DNA of 64,000 bases, taken from contig NZ_CANRKH010000004.1 of assembly GCF_947631165.1 (NCBI RefSeq), forward strand, positions 90,140 through 154,139, read 5' to 3'. Each line of letters starts with the position of its first letter. Positions within the stretch are counted from its first letter, which is position 1. The notes under the pieces were generated by a model. The model saw only the letters and a list, made by a program, of their open reading frames with translations. It was not told where the DNA came from and ran no database searches. Shown here piece after piece: positions 41,516 through 49,084 of this stretch. Both the position numbers and the translations under genes were made by a program. The DNA is from an uncultured Dysosmobacter sp. (GTDB taxonomy: Bacteria > Bacillota > Clostridia > Oscillospirales > Oscillospiraceae).

Positions 41516-41645
41516 TGTGCCCTTGCCCACTATCCCAGCGATATTACAGATGGCATTGCCTGCTAGCATTGAAATTCCCGCTCAATGGTTAATTCTACGA
41601 TGTTGCTTTTAAGAATCCGCTGCATCCCTCCACACAGACGTTTTT

Positions 41646-41890
41646 TTGTCAACCATTCCTGTTCCGGCCCTCCACGACTGCCGTCAGCGGATTCAGTTCA
41701 AAGGGAAGATTCCCTGCCCGATGAACCAGACTAATGAATGCCGTTTTGTAAAACGCTGCAACCAATGCGTGGAGGAATGCTGGAAACATGACGCGGAATT
41801 CATCGAGGTGCGGCCGGGCCATTTCGTCGCCTGCCACCTGGTGAAGCAGCGGCCATATGGCGCATGCTTCCAGCAGCCGAAAAAATGGAA
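41646..41890 (+). pseudogene. C-terminal fragment of an OppD/DppD-type ABC transporter ATPase
   Basis: The frame contains FKGKIPCPMNQTNECRFVKR, CNQCVEECWKHDAEFIEVRP and GHFVACHLVKQ. This is the oligopeptide/dipeptide ABC ATPase C-terminal domain, with its Cys cluster and the PGH.VACH ending. No ATPase domain precedes it. It runs into the M81 gene and suggests that a peptide ABC transporter once stood beside that hydrolase. Confidence 0.7.
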
Positions 41891-41901
41891 AGGATATAGC
41901 T

Positions 41902-43404
41902 ATGAGAATATTAATCTGTGAGTTCTTCCAAGAGAGCAATTCATTCAATCCGGAGCTTACCACTCGGGAGAATTTCGCGTACACTTATATCTATACGGAT
42001 GGAGAACTCTTGGAAAAGTGCCGCAACACACAGACGATGCTGGGAGGAATACTTGGCGTTCTGGATGCTGCAGGGGCGGAGGTCATCCCCTCCTGCGCCA
42101 TGTACAGCACAGCCGGAGGACCGGTAGAGCAAGCTGTTGTGGACGGGTTCGTACGTGACACGATAGCAGTCATCCGGGCCAACCAGCCTTTTGACGGTGC
42201 CTGTGTTTCCCTCCACGGCGCCACCCAATCCACGGAGATGGAGGATGTGTGCGGGTATATCCTGCAGGAGTTCCGCAAGGAACTGGGGCCGGATGTGGTG
42301 ATCTCCGCCAGCTTTGACCTGCATGCCAACATCACCCAGCGAATCCGCGACAATGCGGATTTTATATGCGGGTTCCATACGTATCCCCATGTGGACTTCT
42401 ATGACACAGGCCACCGGACGGCGGAGCTGTGTGTGAGGCGGCTTCAAAGCGGGGACAATCTGGGACTGTTCTACGCCGAGGCACCTATGCTCGTATCCGC
42501 CAGTACCTATACGACCATGCGGGGACCCTTTGGGGAACTGATTCAAGACGGAAAGCGTTTGGTAGCCGGTGGGAAAATCGCAGATTTCTCAGTGTTCCAA
42601 GCTCAGCCTTGGCTGGATGTATCCTGCTGTGCCGGTGCCGAGGTCATCATCTTCGCGGACAAAGACGGACCGGCCCGTTCCTATGTCGAGGAGCTCACAT
42701 CAAGGCTGTGGAGGATGCGCGGGACTTTCCGGAGCAACTCCTCCAGCGTTGAGGAAGTAATCCAGGAGGCGGAAAGGAACACCTCGGGAAAACCCGTGCT
42801 GCTGGTGGACTCCTCTGACTCAGTCCACGCTGGTGCCTGCGGGGACAGTGCTTTCGTGCTTCAAAAGCTGCTTGAAACGGGATCTCCCATCAAGGCCGCG
42901 CTTCCCGTGGTTGACGTTCCGGCTGTGGAAAAAGCGTTCCAGGTAGGTGTGGGATGGAAAGGCAAGTTCTGCTTGGGCGCTACCAAGGATGCCCGCCTGA
43001 CCTCCCCTGTGGAGGCGGAGGCTCAAGTCCGTTCCCTCCACGACGGCTGTTTCATCAACGAGGGTCCCGCCCTCGCCGGCCAATCCCGCAACCTGGGCCG
43101 GACCGCTGTTCTGACTGTGGGCAATATCGACGTACTGGTGACCACCACTGTTTCTCAGCCTGGCGATCCCCAGTTCTTCCGCCACTTCGGAATCGAGCCT
43201 TTGTTTTACCAGATGCTGGTAGTCAAAGCGTGTACCTCCTTCCGCGCGGCCTTTGAGCGCATTGCGGAGAAGATTTTCTATGCGGACGCACCGGGAGCGG
43301 CCTCCCCCGACTTGAACGCACTGCCTTTCCGCCATGTACCGGCGTATTTCTACCCCTTTTCCGATACGGCGGAATACCGGGCGGAAGCCCACCTGCGTGA
43401 CTGA
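41902..43404 (+). CDS. M81-family metallohydrolase (MlrC-like)
   Basis: The 500-residue protein starts MRILICEFFQESNSFNPELT and matches MlrC/M81 proteins. ISASFDLHANIT (Asp, His) and the GFHTYPHVDFYDTGHR segment carry the zinc ligands, and the C-terminal MlrC domain holds LLVDSSDSVHAGACGDSAFV and LTVGNIDVLVTTTVSQPGDP. MlrC was named for cutting linearised microcystin, but most members have other, unknown amide or peptide substrates. GGAAAGGATATAGCT precedes the start. Next to a TRAP system and a peptide-transporter remnant, a small amide or peptide substrate is likely. Confidence 0.9.
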   Translation: MRILICEFFQESNSFNPELTTRENFAYTYIYTDGELLEKCRNTQTMLGGILGVLDAAGAEVIPSCAMYSTAGGPVEQAVVDGFVRDTIAVIRANQPFDGACVSLHGATQSTEMEDVCGYILQEFRKELGPDVVISASFDLHANITQRIRDNADFICGFHTYPHVDFYDTGHRTAELCVRRLQSGDNLGLFYAEAPMLVSASTYTTMRGPFGELIQDGKRLVAGGKIADFSVFQAQPWLDVSCCAGAEVIIFADKDGPARSYVEELTSRLWRMRGTFRSNSSSVEEVIQEAERNTSGKPVLLVDSSDSVHAGACGDSAFVLQKLLETGSPIKAALPVVDVPAVEKAFQVGVGWKGKFCLGATKDARLTSPVEAEAQVRSLHDGCFINEGPALAGQSRNLGRTAVLTVGNIDVLVTTTVSQPGDPQFFRHFGIEPLFYQMLVVKACTSFRAAFERIAEKIFYADAPGAASPDLNALPFRHVPAYFYPFSDTAEYRAEAHLRD

Positions 43405-43971
43405 GTGGCGGATACCGCTGGAAGGTACAAAGTTCCACCGTTCTTACAGAATCCATAAGAACCTATCATAGTCTGACACAGTTTCTTCCAACCGACAATG
43501 CTATGCAGTTTTGTAGCCTGCGGTGGCCAGTCCCTTCCGCGGTTAGGGCCGCCGCGTTCCCCGGCGAGTTTGACTAACTCCGGCAAGATTAGCGTGAGGA
43601 CCCCGATATTTTCATAAAGGATACATCAGCGTTCGAAAGTGAGCAGATCTGCTCTTTATAGAGATACTGCCGCTATCATAAAAGGAAGGCCCCCCTGTGG
43701 GACCTTCCTTTTTACATCTCTCTCCCTAATCGTCCTGCCCTCCAGCGTTATACCCAAATGAAAAGGTTTCATCCCTTGTGATACTTCGCTGTCTGCGGTG
43801 GTTGCAAATTTATAGCAACATTCAAAAAATTGACGGCAGTTCAGGCAGAAAAGATGCCGCCAAGACATGCGTCACGATTTATTCAGTGGTTCCTTAACAA
43901 TCTTTCACTTGTTTTCTTTCCTCCAAGGCCATATGATAAATATATCTAACATATCTAATCATGGAGGGTTT
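43405..43971. other. Gene-poor stretch after the M81 gene
   Basis: No gene is supported. A 7-bp hairpin (GTTCTTA/TAAGAAC, about 43439-43461) and the terminator at 43681-43713 were seen. A minus-strand frame at 43656-43868 (MSWRHLFCLNCRQFFECCYK) has several Cys but no ribosome site and was not called. Confidence 0.5.
43681..43713 (+). terminator. Terminator downstream of the M81 gene
   Basis: AAAGGAAGG/CCTTCCTTT stem with inner CCCC/GGG pairing, ending in TTTTT. Confidence 0.8.
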
Positions 43972-44853
43972 ATGAAAAAATCGATCCAGGAGCTAAAGAC
44001 TCTGCGGTGGCAAAATTTCCTGTTCCTTCTCTTGGCGGGAAACATCAACGCTTTCGGCGTGACGGTGTTTTTGGCCCCAGTCAAGCTTTATGACAGCGGC
44101 ATTTCCGGAACCTCTATTCTGCTCTCCCAGGTCACGCCGGATCATTTGACCCTGCCGTTTTTCCTGCTGCTGCTGAATATTCCCCTATTTTTATTTGGCC
44201 TGCGGAAGCAGGGGCTCGTCTTTACAGTGTACTCCATTTTTACAGTTATTGTCTATTCCGCCGGTTCCTGGCTCATCACCGACGTACTGCCGATCGACGT
44301 CAGCCTGGCCTCTCCTTTAGCGGGGGATGATTTGCTGCTGTGCGCTCTGTTTGGCGGGGTGATCTCCGGCGTAGGGAGCGGTCTCACTATGCGCTACGGC
44401 GGCGCTATCGACGGCATTGAGGTCATGGCGGTCATCTTTGCCAAGCGGCTCAATGTAACTGTTGGGACCTTTGTAATGGTCTACAATGTGATTTTATATG
44501 TCATTTGCGGCTTTGTGATGGGCAGCTGGATCCTTCCCCTCTACTCCATCGTGACTTACGCTGCCGGGCTAAAGACCGTGGACTTTGTTGTAGAGGGCAT
44601 CGATCGCTCCAAGGAAGTCATGATCGTGACCGACCGCCCCAAGGAGATCGGTGAGGCGCTGATGTCGACCTTTGGGTGCGGCCTTACTAAGATCGCCGCC
44701 ATCGGTGGGTACTCCAATCACGAAAAGACGATCATCTATTTTGTAGTGAACCGATTTCAGATCTCCAAAATGCGTACCATCGTCCGTACCATAGACCCAA
44801 AAGCCTTTGTCACGATCAAAGAGGTGGCCGATATGTTCAAGAGCAATGACTGA
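43972..44853 (+). CDS. YitT-family membrane protein
   Basis: The 293-residue protein has five to six membrane helices in its first 200 residues, with NINAFGVTVFLAPVKLYDSG and GLTMRYGGAIDGIEVMAVIF, both typical of YitT (DUF161). A C-terminal soluble DUF2179 domain follows (VMIVTDRPKEIGEALMSTFG, TIIYFVVNRFQISKMRTIVR). The family is widespread in Firmicutes and has no proved function. GGAGGGTTT precedes the ATG at 43972; upstream in-frame codons lack a site. Confidence 0.92.
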   Translation: MKKSIQELKTLRWQNFLFLLLAGNINAFGVTVFLAPVKLYDSGISGTSILLSQVTPDHLTLPFFLLLLNIPLFLFGLRKQGLVFTVYSIFTVIVYSAGSWLITDVLPIDVSLASPLAGDDLLLCALFGGVISGVGSGLTMRYGGAIDGIEVMAVIFAKRLNVTVGTFVMVYNVILYVICGFVMGSWILPLYSIVTYAAGLKTVDFVVEGIDRSKEVMIVTDRPKEIGEALMSTFGCGLTKIAAIGGYSNHEKTIIYFVVNRFQISKMRTIVRTIDPKAFVTIKEVADMFKSND

Positions 44854-45077
44854 TCGGCTCAGGTCATTTCCCGCATCAGCAGTACCGCAGGCTGCGCCAA
44901 AAATCACACGAAAGAGAAGCGGCCTGTGTTCTTCTACCGTGCCGGATATTTTGCCGCCGCTATGATCGAGCTTTATCGAGAATGCGCGGGGTTCACCTTA
45001 TAAAAGATCTTTCGGGGCGTTTACCGGCCTGAACGATCCGCTCCGTGAGCTGCCAGCCCAGATCCAGCAGCCGCGGC

Positions 45078-45115
45078 AAATCCTCTCATAATATGGTTTA
45101 CGAGAGGATTTCTTC
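45078..45115 (+). terminator. Hairpin between yitT and marR
   Basis: AAATCCTCTC/GAGAGGATTT with a 14-nt loop, then CTTCTCC. The rest of 44854-45150 holds nothing recognised. Confidence 0.55.
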
Positions 45116-45153
45116 TCCGTTTGACCGGCGTACCGAAAATCAAACGCAGGCTA

Positions 45154-45182
45154 TTGACATTATAATAAAAGCATGCTATTAT
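45154..45182 (+). promoter_or_regulatory. marR promoter with embedded operator
   Basis: TTGACA (45154-45159) and TATTAT (45177-45182) are 17 bp apart. AAAAGCATGCTATT (45167-45180) lies in the spacer and -10 and matches the palindrome at 45675-45688 in 13 of 14 bases. Confidence 0.8.
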
Positions 45183-45205
45183 TCTTGCCTGAAGGAGGCG
45201 ATACT

Positions 45206-45631
45206 ATGAAAAACCGAACAGCATTGGGGGCGCTGGTGAAACGAATTTATGACAGCTTTGAAAAACAGGCCAATTCTCTTCTTCGTACACAGGACCTGAC
45301 CATGGCTCAATTTGGCGTGCTGGTGGAGTTGTCATTGACTGCTGAAAAACAACTGACGTTGAAAGAACTGGAACAACGGCTCCATGTGGCCCAGTCTACA
45401 ACGGCAGGCATCGTGGTCCGCTTGGAGCAGAAAAAACTAGTGGAGTGCTTCGGCGACCCGGTAGACCGGCGGATCAAGCTGGTTCGTATCACCGCGGCAG
45501 GTGAAAAGCGTTTGCAATATGCCGACCAGGATATGGAAGCAACAGAGAGATCTATGTTGTCGGCCTTGTCCGCTCAAGAGCAGGATACTCTGCTCCGCCT
45601 GCTGGAAAAGCTATGCTCCTCCCTTCCCTGA
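45206..45631 (+). CDS. MarR-family transcriptional regulator
   Basis: This 141-residue winged-helix protein has the MarR order: N-terminal dimer helix, LTMAQFGVLVELSLTAEKQL, LKELEQRLHVAQSTTAGIVV (recognition helix), GDPVDRRIKLVRITAAGEKR (wing) and a C-terminal helix pair. TGAAGGAGGCGATACT precedes the ATG. It is followed by a MATE efflux gene with its own operator copy, so it most likely represses itself and the pump until a drug-like ligand binds. Confidence 0.93.
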   Translation: MKNRTALGALVKRIYDSFEKQANSLLRTQDLTMAQFGVLVELSLTAEKQLTLKELEQRLHVAQSTTAGIVVRLEQKKLVECFGDPVDRRIKLVRITAAGEKRLQYADQDMEATERSMLSALSAQEQDTLLRLLEKLCSSLP

Positions 45632-45635
45632 ATTC

Positions 45636-45666
45636 CATAAATGTCCCTTGTTGGACATTTATTTTT
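45636..45666 (+). terminator. marR terminator
   Basis: ATAAATGTCC/GGACATTTAT perfect 10-bp stem followed by TTTTC, 5 bp past the marR stop. It separates marR from the MATE promoter. Confidence 0.8.
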
Positions 45667-45674
45667 CGCGCATT

Positions 45675-45688
45675 AATAGCATGCTATT
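45675..45688 (+). promoter_or_regulatory. MarR operator before the MATE gene
   Basis: AATAGCATGCTATT is a perfect 14-bp palindrome 34 bp before the MATE start; a near copy lies in the marR promoter. Confidence 0.7.
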
Positions 45689-45721
45689 GTTTTCACAAAC
45701 AAATTGAGGAGGTTATATGTG

Positions 45722-47092
45722 ATGAACGATCTCAAAGCAGCAGAACTGTTTGAAAAGGCCCCAGTGGGCCAAGCAGTACTGAAAAATGCCCTGCCCGCCA
45801 TGGCGGCCATGCTGATGGTGCTCATTTACAATCTGGCGGACACCTTTTTCATTGGTCAGACCCACGATGATTTTCAGGTAGCGGCGGTATCGCTAGCCAT
45901 GCCTGTGTTTTTGCTGTTTATGGCGGCAGACACCGTGTTTGGCATGGGCGGCACATCCGTGATCTCCCGAGCTTTGGGAGAGGGCCGCCAAGAGTACGCT
46001 AAAAAGGCCTGCGCCTTTTGTATGTGGGGCTGTATTGTCACCGGCTTGGTGATGTCTTTTCTCTTCCTGCTCTTTATAGAAAAGATCCTGGCCCTGGTGG
46101 GAGCCAGCCCGGATACCTGGGAATATGCCAAAACCTATCTCACCATCGTCAGCTGCGGCGGTCCCTTCGTACTGATCTCCAATTGCTGCTCCAACGTCAT
46201 CCGGGCGGAGGGGCGGTCTGGCCAGGCCATGATGGGACAACTCCTGGGAAATCTGCTCAATGTGATCCTAGACCCCATTATGATCCTGGGCTTCGGCTGG
46301 AATATTGCCGGTGCCGCCATCGCTACCGTTATTGGCAGCGCGGCGGGAGCAGGCTGCTATATTCTCTATTTTCTGCGGGGCGGTTCGTCTCTCAGCATCG
46401 GCTTACAGGCGCTGGCCTGTCCAGAGAAGGCCACTACCGCCGTTCTGTCCATCGGCATTCCGGCAGCTCTGGGCTCTATTCTGATGAGTATATCGCAGAT
46501 CATCATCAACAGCCGGCTCTCCGCCTATCCCGACGGCGCTATGGCCGTGGCCGGTATGGGCGTGGCTATGAAAGTCGTCACCATCACCGGCATGGTCTGC
46601 ATGGGACTGGGACAGGGCGTTCAGCCCCTGCTGGGTTACTGTGTGGGAGCTCAGTTGTGGAAACGATTCAAGCAGTCTTTAAAATTTTCACTTCTGTTTG
46701 CCCTGGTCCTGGGGAGCGTGCTGACCCTGTTGTGCTGTCTGTTCACCGGTCAGATCGTCAGCGCGTTTCTGACCGATCCCCGTGCCTATGACTACGGCGT
46801 GGACTTCTCCCGCATCCTGCTCACTACCAGCTCCCTGTTCGGCGTATTCTACGTCCTGATCAATACCTTGCAGGCCATGGGCGCCGCCGCGCCCGCCCTC
46901 GTCATCAATCTGAGCCGCCAAGGGATCATTTTTATCCCCGCCCTGTTTTTGCTGCAGGCTGCCCTGGGGATCACCGGCCTTGTGTGGGCGCAGCCGGCGG
47001 CGGACATTCTCTCCATCGGACTGGCTCTGGCGCTGTATATTCAGGTGTCCAGAAGGATGATATCCGGTCGCGTCCAGAAAGCTCCGGCGTAA
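45722..47092 (+). CDS. MATE-family multidrug efflux transporter
   Basis: The 456-residue protein has 12 membrane helices in two homologous halves. N-terminal KNALPAMAAMLMVLIYNLAD then TFFIGQTHDDFQVAAVS, GMGGTSVISRALGEGRQEYA and MMGQLLGNLLNVILDPIMIL are typical of the DinF/NorM-like MATE branch of Firmicutes. MATE pumps export cationic drugs with Na+ or H+. AGGAGG lies 8 nt before the chosen ATG; an earlier ATG is followed at once by a stop. Control by the upstream MarR protein is inferred from the shared operator. Confidence 0.94.
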   Translation: MNDLKAAELFEKAPVGQAVLKNALPAMAAMLMVLIYNLADTFFIGQTHDDFQVAAVSLAMPVFLLFMAADTVFGMGGTSVISRALGEGRQEYAKKACAFCMWGCIVTGLVMSFLFLLFIEKILALVGASPDTWEYAKTYLTIVSCGGPFVLISNCCSNVIRAEGRSGQAMMGQLLGNLLNVILDPIMILGFGWNIAGAAIATVIGSAAGAGCYILYFLRGGSSLSIGLQALACPEKATTAVLSIGIPAALGSILMSISQIIINSRLSAYPDGAMAVAGMGVAMKVVTITGMVCMGLGQGVQPLLGYCVGAQLWKRFKQSLKFSLLFALVLGSVLTLLCCLFTGQIVSAFLTDPRAYDYGVDFSRILLTTSSLFGVFYVLINTLQAMGAAAPALVINLSRQGIIFIPALFLLQAALGITGLVWAQPAADILSIGLALALYIQVSRRMISGRVQKAPA

Positions 47093-47542
47093 TGAGCTGG
47101 ATCTACCCGGTCCTGCCTGACAGCGCCGCTGAACTCGCGGCAGCTGTGCGCCGCGACTGGCGCCCGCTTACTTCTTCTGGATCACCGGCACAATGACGGC
47201 CCGTTCTTCCCACCGGACCTCACATGCCTTCGCCCGCTGGACCATGATAAATGGACGGGTCTAAAAATTTGCTGAAGGAACAAAAGATTTCCGCAACGGG
47301 CCATCAAAAAAATCCCTTTGAGGCGGTCTTTCAAGCATGGATTGCTTCAAAACAGAAACCATTGAAACCCAACGCCTCCCTGTGTTATAATCAAATAACT
47401 TGAAAAATCGTTTGCGTTTTTTCAAGTTATTTGACTATAAAACGGTATCAAAACGTTTGACTGGAGCCGTTTTACGCGGGGATCCCCTGCTAAAGAAACA
47501 CAGAACCATTAGCTGTCTATGATACACAAGGAGGAATTGATC
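47093..47542. other. Intergenic region with two hairpins
   Basis: No gene was seen. A 16-bp AT-rich stem (CAAATAACTTGAAAAA and its complement, 47392-47433) and TAAAACGG/CCGTTTTA (47438-47474) follow each other. The second shares the CTATAAAA..CGG and GAGCCGTTTT core with the hairpin at 16654-16683. The first could terminate MATE transcription. Confidence 0.55.
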
Positions 47543-47938
47543 ATGATCCTGATCGGAACAAAATGTCAATTGAAGCAGAACGTCACCCCGTCGCTGACGG
47601 CAGACGCCGTGGGCTCCGGCTCCCTGCCGGTGTTCGGCACGCCTTTCATGGTCGCCATGATGGAAAACGCCGCACAGACCTGCCTTCAGAGCTTTCTAGA
47701 GGAAGGCCAGGGCAGCGTGGGGACCCATCTGGACATCAGCCACGACGCCCCTACTCCCGTCGGCATGACCGTATGGGCCGAGGCAGAGATCACTGCTGTG
47801 TCTGAAAACGGCAAAATGGTGGAGTTCAACGTGAAGGCCTGGGACGAAAAAGGCCCCATTGGCTCCGGGACCCACACCCGGGCCATCATCAGCGAAGCGC
47901 GCTTTTTGAACAAATGCAACGCCAAGCTGGAGGGGTAA
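47543..47938 (+). CDS. FlK-like acyl-CoA thioesterase
   Basis: The 131-residue hotdog-fold protein resembles fluoroacetyl-CoA thioesterase FlK and its many housekeeping relatives. VTPSLTADAVGSGSLPVFGT supplies the Thr region, MVAMMENAAQTCLQSFL the catalytic Glu, and VGTHLDISHDAPTPVGMTVW the catalytic His. AAGGAGGAATTGATC precedes the ATG. It is a single gene with its own terminator. The acyl-CoA substrate is unknown; fluoroacetate resistance should not be assumed. Confidence 0.87.
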   Translation: MILIGTKCQLKQNVTPSLTADAVGSGSLPVFGTPFMVAMMENAAQTCLQSFLEEGQGSVGTHLDISHDAPTPVGMTVWAEAEITAVSENGKMVEFNVKAWDEKGPIGSGTHTRAIISEARFLNKCNAKLEG

Positions 47939-47958
47939 GCCTTCCGCCGCTCCCATAG

Positions 47959-47986
47959 AAAAACAGGCCACCCGTGGCCTGTTTTT
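47959..47986 (+). terminator. Terminator of the thioesterase gene
   Basis: A 13-bp perfect stem (AAAAACAGGCCAC/GTGGCCTGTTTTT) with a 2-nt loop. Confidence 0.85.
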
Positions 47987-48006
47987 CCGCTTTTTTCTGT
48001 TTCTTC

Positions 48007-48034
48007 TTGCAATTTCCCCATTTTATGGTATGAT
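48007..48034 (+). promoter_or_regulatory. DUF1622 gene promoter
   Basis: TTGCAA (48007-48012) and TATGAT (48029-48034) are 16 bp apart. The -10 overlaps an in-frame ATG at 48030, which therefore cannot be the start. Confidence 0.65.
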
Positions 48035-48065
48035 GTCATTAACGCAAACGTTTGAGGTGAGATTT

Positions 48066-48398
48066 TTGGCCATACTTGAATATTTAGAAAAAGAATTTCA
48101 GTTCATTGTACAATTCGGCGTTTTGTTTTTGGAATTCGTAGGCGTGGCGGTGCTGTTGGTGTCCGCTGTGCGGAGCATCGTCGGCTGTTTCCGCAGGGAC
48201 CCTCATGTCCGCCTTGTTCTGGCTCAGGGCATCGCCCTGGCCTTGGAATTCAAGTTGGGCGGCGAGGTCCTCCGCACGGCCATTGTTCGGGAACCCCAGG
48301 AACTGATAACCCTGGGGGCCATCATCCTACTGCGAGGCGCCCTGACCTTCCTCATTCACTGGGAAATCAAAAATGAAGAATCAAAAATCAGTGTTTGA
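48066..48398 (+). CDS. DUF1622 family membrane protein
   Basis: The 110-residue product has two or three membrane helices: EFQFIVQFGVLFLEFVGVAV near the N-terminus and ITLGAIILLRGALTFLIHWE near the C-terminus, with the conserved GIALALEFKLGGEVLRTAIV between them, typical of DUF1622. The TTG at 48066 is favoured as start because GAGG lies 8 nt upstream and the promoter -10 rules out the ATG at 48030. Function unknown. Confidence 0.82.
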   Translation: MAILEYLEKEFQFIVQFGVLFLEFVGVAVLLVSAVRSIVGCFRRDPHVRLVLAQGIALALEFKLGGEVLRTAIVREPQELITLGAIILLRGALTFLIHWEIKNEESKISV

Positions 48399-48419
48399 CT
48401 CCATCTTCCTCCGTATAAA

Positions 48420-48453
48420 TAAAAAAGCGGCCGCATGAGCGGCCACTTTTTCT
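48420..48453. terminator. Bidirectional terminator
   Basis: The stem GCGGCC/GGCCGC inside A and T runs lies between the convergent DUF1622 and ferritin genes. Confidence 0.8.
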
Positions 48454-48471
48454 ATGTAGACTATCCCGGTA

Positions 48472-48984
48472 TCACAGCACCAGGGACGGGGCGCTGTAAG
48501 TCCGGCCCGCCAGCTCACTGTTGAGCATATACAGGCTCTTGGGATCGGAGCCGAACAGCTCCATCTTGGAAATCAGGTCGTTGGCGTTGGTCTCCTCCTC
48601 GCCCTGCTCCTTCACGAACCAGTCCAGGAACTGCATGGTGCGGAAGTCCTTCACCTCATAGGCGGCGGCATAGATGCCGTTGATGAGGCTGGTGACATAC
48701 TCCTCGTGCTCCAGGCCGGCCTTCAGCACGGTCATGTCGCTGTCCAGCACCTTGTCGGGCTTGGCAATGGCATCCAGGGTCACGCTCTCGTTGTTGTTGT
48801 GCAGATACTGATAGAACAGCATAGCATGGTCCCGCTCCTCCTGGGCCTGGATCTTATACCAGTTGGCAAAGCCGTCCAGTCCACGGGTTTCAAAATAATT
48901 GGAGAAGTCCAGATACAGATAGGCGGAGTAAAACTCCTTGTTCACCTGCTGGTTCAGCAGGTCCTTGACGTTTGCGTTCAGCAT
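48472..48984 (-). CDS. ftnA: Ferritin
   Basis: This 170-residue four-helix protein is a bacterial non-heme ferritin. Ferroxidase ligands are visible: Glu17 in NQQVNKEFYSAYLYLD, then QAQEERDHAMLFYQYLH with ExxH (about residues 49-53), a later Glu in GLEHEEYVTSL and Gln-Glu in VKEQGEEE. It stores iron and protects against Fenton chemistry. It is a monocistronic gene with GAAAGAGGTATGCC before its start. Confidence 0.95.
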   Translation of the reverse strand: MLNANVKDLLNQQVNKEFYSAYLYLDFSNYFETRGLDGFANWYKIQAQEERDHAMLFYQYLHNNNESVTLDAIAKPDKVLDSDMTVLKAGLEHEEYVTSLINGIYAAAYEVKDFRTMQFLDWFVKEQGEEETNANDLISKMELFGSDPKSLYMLNSELAGRTYSAPSLVL

Positions 48985-49084
48985 GTTGGCATACCTCTTT
49001 CTTATTGAATTTTCTGGTCTATTTTACACCTGCGTTTTGCAAAAATCCATTGCTAAAATGCACAAATACAAATCTTTACTCTAT

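Noticed and set aside
43656..43868. Cys-containing minus-strand frame of 70 codons
   Set aside because: No ribosome site, overlaps the terminator at 43681-43713, and no family was recognised.
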